From contig NW_004454180.1 in the NCBI RefSeq assembly GCF_000283155.1, positions 16,056,805-16,120,804 on the forward strand: DNA of 64,000 nucleotides. Direction: 5' to 3'. This DNA comes from Ceratotherium simum simum. Taxonomy: Eukaryota > Chordata > Mammalia > Perissodactyla > Rhinocerotidae. The notes under the pieces were generated by a model. It was given only the letters and a program-made list of their open reading frames with translations. It searched no databases and was not told where the DNA came from. This document shows positions 63,711 through 64,000 of the stretch, piece after piece (the stretch's first letter is position 1; the number at the start of each line of letters is the position of its first letter). The position numbers were made by a program, and so were the translations under genes.

Positions 63711-63884
63711 AGTTTGGAGCATCAGCCCTGCATGCTGGAAGGAAGAAGATGAGTTCAGTCCGGGTCACCTGGCATTAGAGTCACGAGCAGACACTCACTA
63801 CCTACAAGGAGATCAATGTGAACTCACATGCAAAGGGACTCCAGGATAAAAAAGCAAAGCACTATACAAGTGCAAATGACCATG

Positions 63885-64000
63885 CCTGATAAAGCCACGG
63901 CAAGATACCACGTCAACCCACTAGGATGACTAGTATGAAAAACGAAAAAACAGACAATAGTAGGTGTTGGCAAGGATGTGGAGAAATAGGAACCCTGATG
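63885..64000 (+). repeat. L1 3' end, truncated by the window edge
   Basis: AAGATACCACGTCAACCCAC, TAGGATGACTAGTATG and GGTGTTGGCAAGGATGTGGA correspond to the same L1 region as about 2555-2925. The element continues past 64000. Confidence 0.85.

Larger units (their letters stand above)
46543..64000 (-). other. SHC3: Part of a large upstream SHC3 intron
   Basis: The sequence upstream of the EAISRV exon runs at least 17.4 kb to the window edge. I looked for the preceding PTB exon (YLGCIEVL-type) and did not find it. The region holds an L2, one composite ERE, L1 ends at about 50540, 60945, 62100, 62345 and 63885, MIRs, a GC-rich minisatellite and a TG microsatellite. The long overlapping frames in 51290-59600 have no recognisable domain. 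Confidence 0.75.

Overview
This is nuclear DNA from a placental mammal. The tRNA-derived SINEs (A-box-like and B-box-like heads followed by a GATGTTAGCTCAGGGC-type tail or a CAACTAGAAGGATGTGCA-type tail) are the ERE family of horses and other perissodactyls, so I read the window as Equus or a close relative. Old L1, L2 and MIR fossils make up much of the rest. Nothing is prokaryotic or viral in organisation, and there is no operon, CRISPR array or RNA gene.

The only gene I can support is SHC3 (neuronal Shc adaptor, also called N-Shc or Rai), on the minus strand. Ten coding exons lie between 46542 and 669, all bounded by GT and AG and all in continuous frame: 46542-46479, 44111-43992, 40802-40749, 36303-36252, 29015-28889, 20167-20017, 18818-18731, 15538-15380, 11336-11041 and 797-669 (stop). 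Together they encode 412 residues: most of the PTB domain, the CH1 linker with YYN and YVN Grb2-type sites and an adaptin-binding motif, and the whole C-terminal SH2 domain. The N-terminal CH2 region and the first part of the PTB domain are not here and must lie beyond position 64000. The 3' UTR runs off the left edge.

Layout: 1-668 is 3' UTR or downstream flank. 798-11040 is the last intron, with two L1 3' ends in tandem (each carrying an ERE), an L2 and a decayed L1. 11337-15379 is an intron with a 1.18 kb CAC/CAT repeat interrupted by 100 Ns. 15539-20016 holds two short introns with EREs. 20168-28888 is an intron dominated by one long ancient L1 with a younger inverted L1 end nested in it. 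29016-46478 is relatively repeat-poor intron sequence with L2, MaLR-like, MER5-like and MIR fossils. 46543-64000 is part of a large upstream intron with one composite ERE, several L1 ends, a GC-rich minisatellite and a TG microsatellite.

The gene product is a cytoplasmic scaffold. The PTB domain binds phosphotyrosine on activated receptors, the CH1 tyrosines recruit Grb2 after phosphorylation, and the SH2 domain adds a second phosphotyrosine contact. I found no convincing undescribed system. The most useful unusual observations are an assembly gap flanked by an identical 55-base sequence, two EREs at the same relative site in neighbouring L1 copies, ERE copies with composite tails, a perfect 12-bp dyad, and a weak splice donor on a frame-neutral PTB exon.
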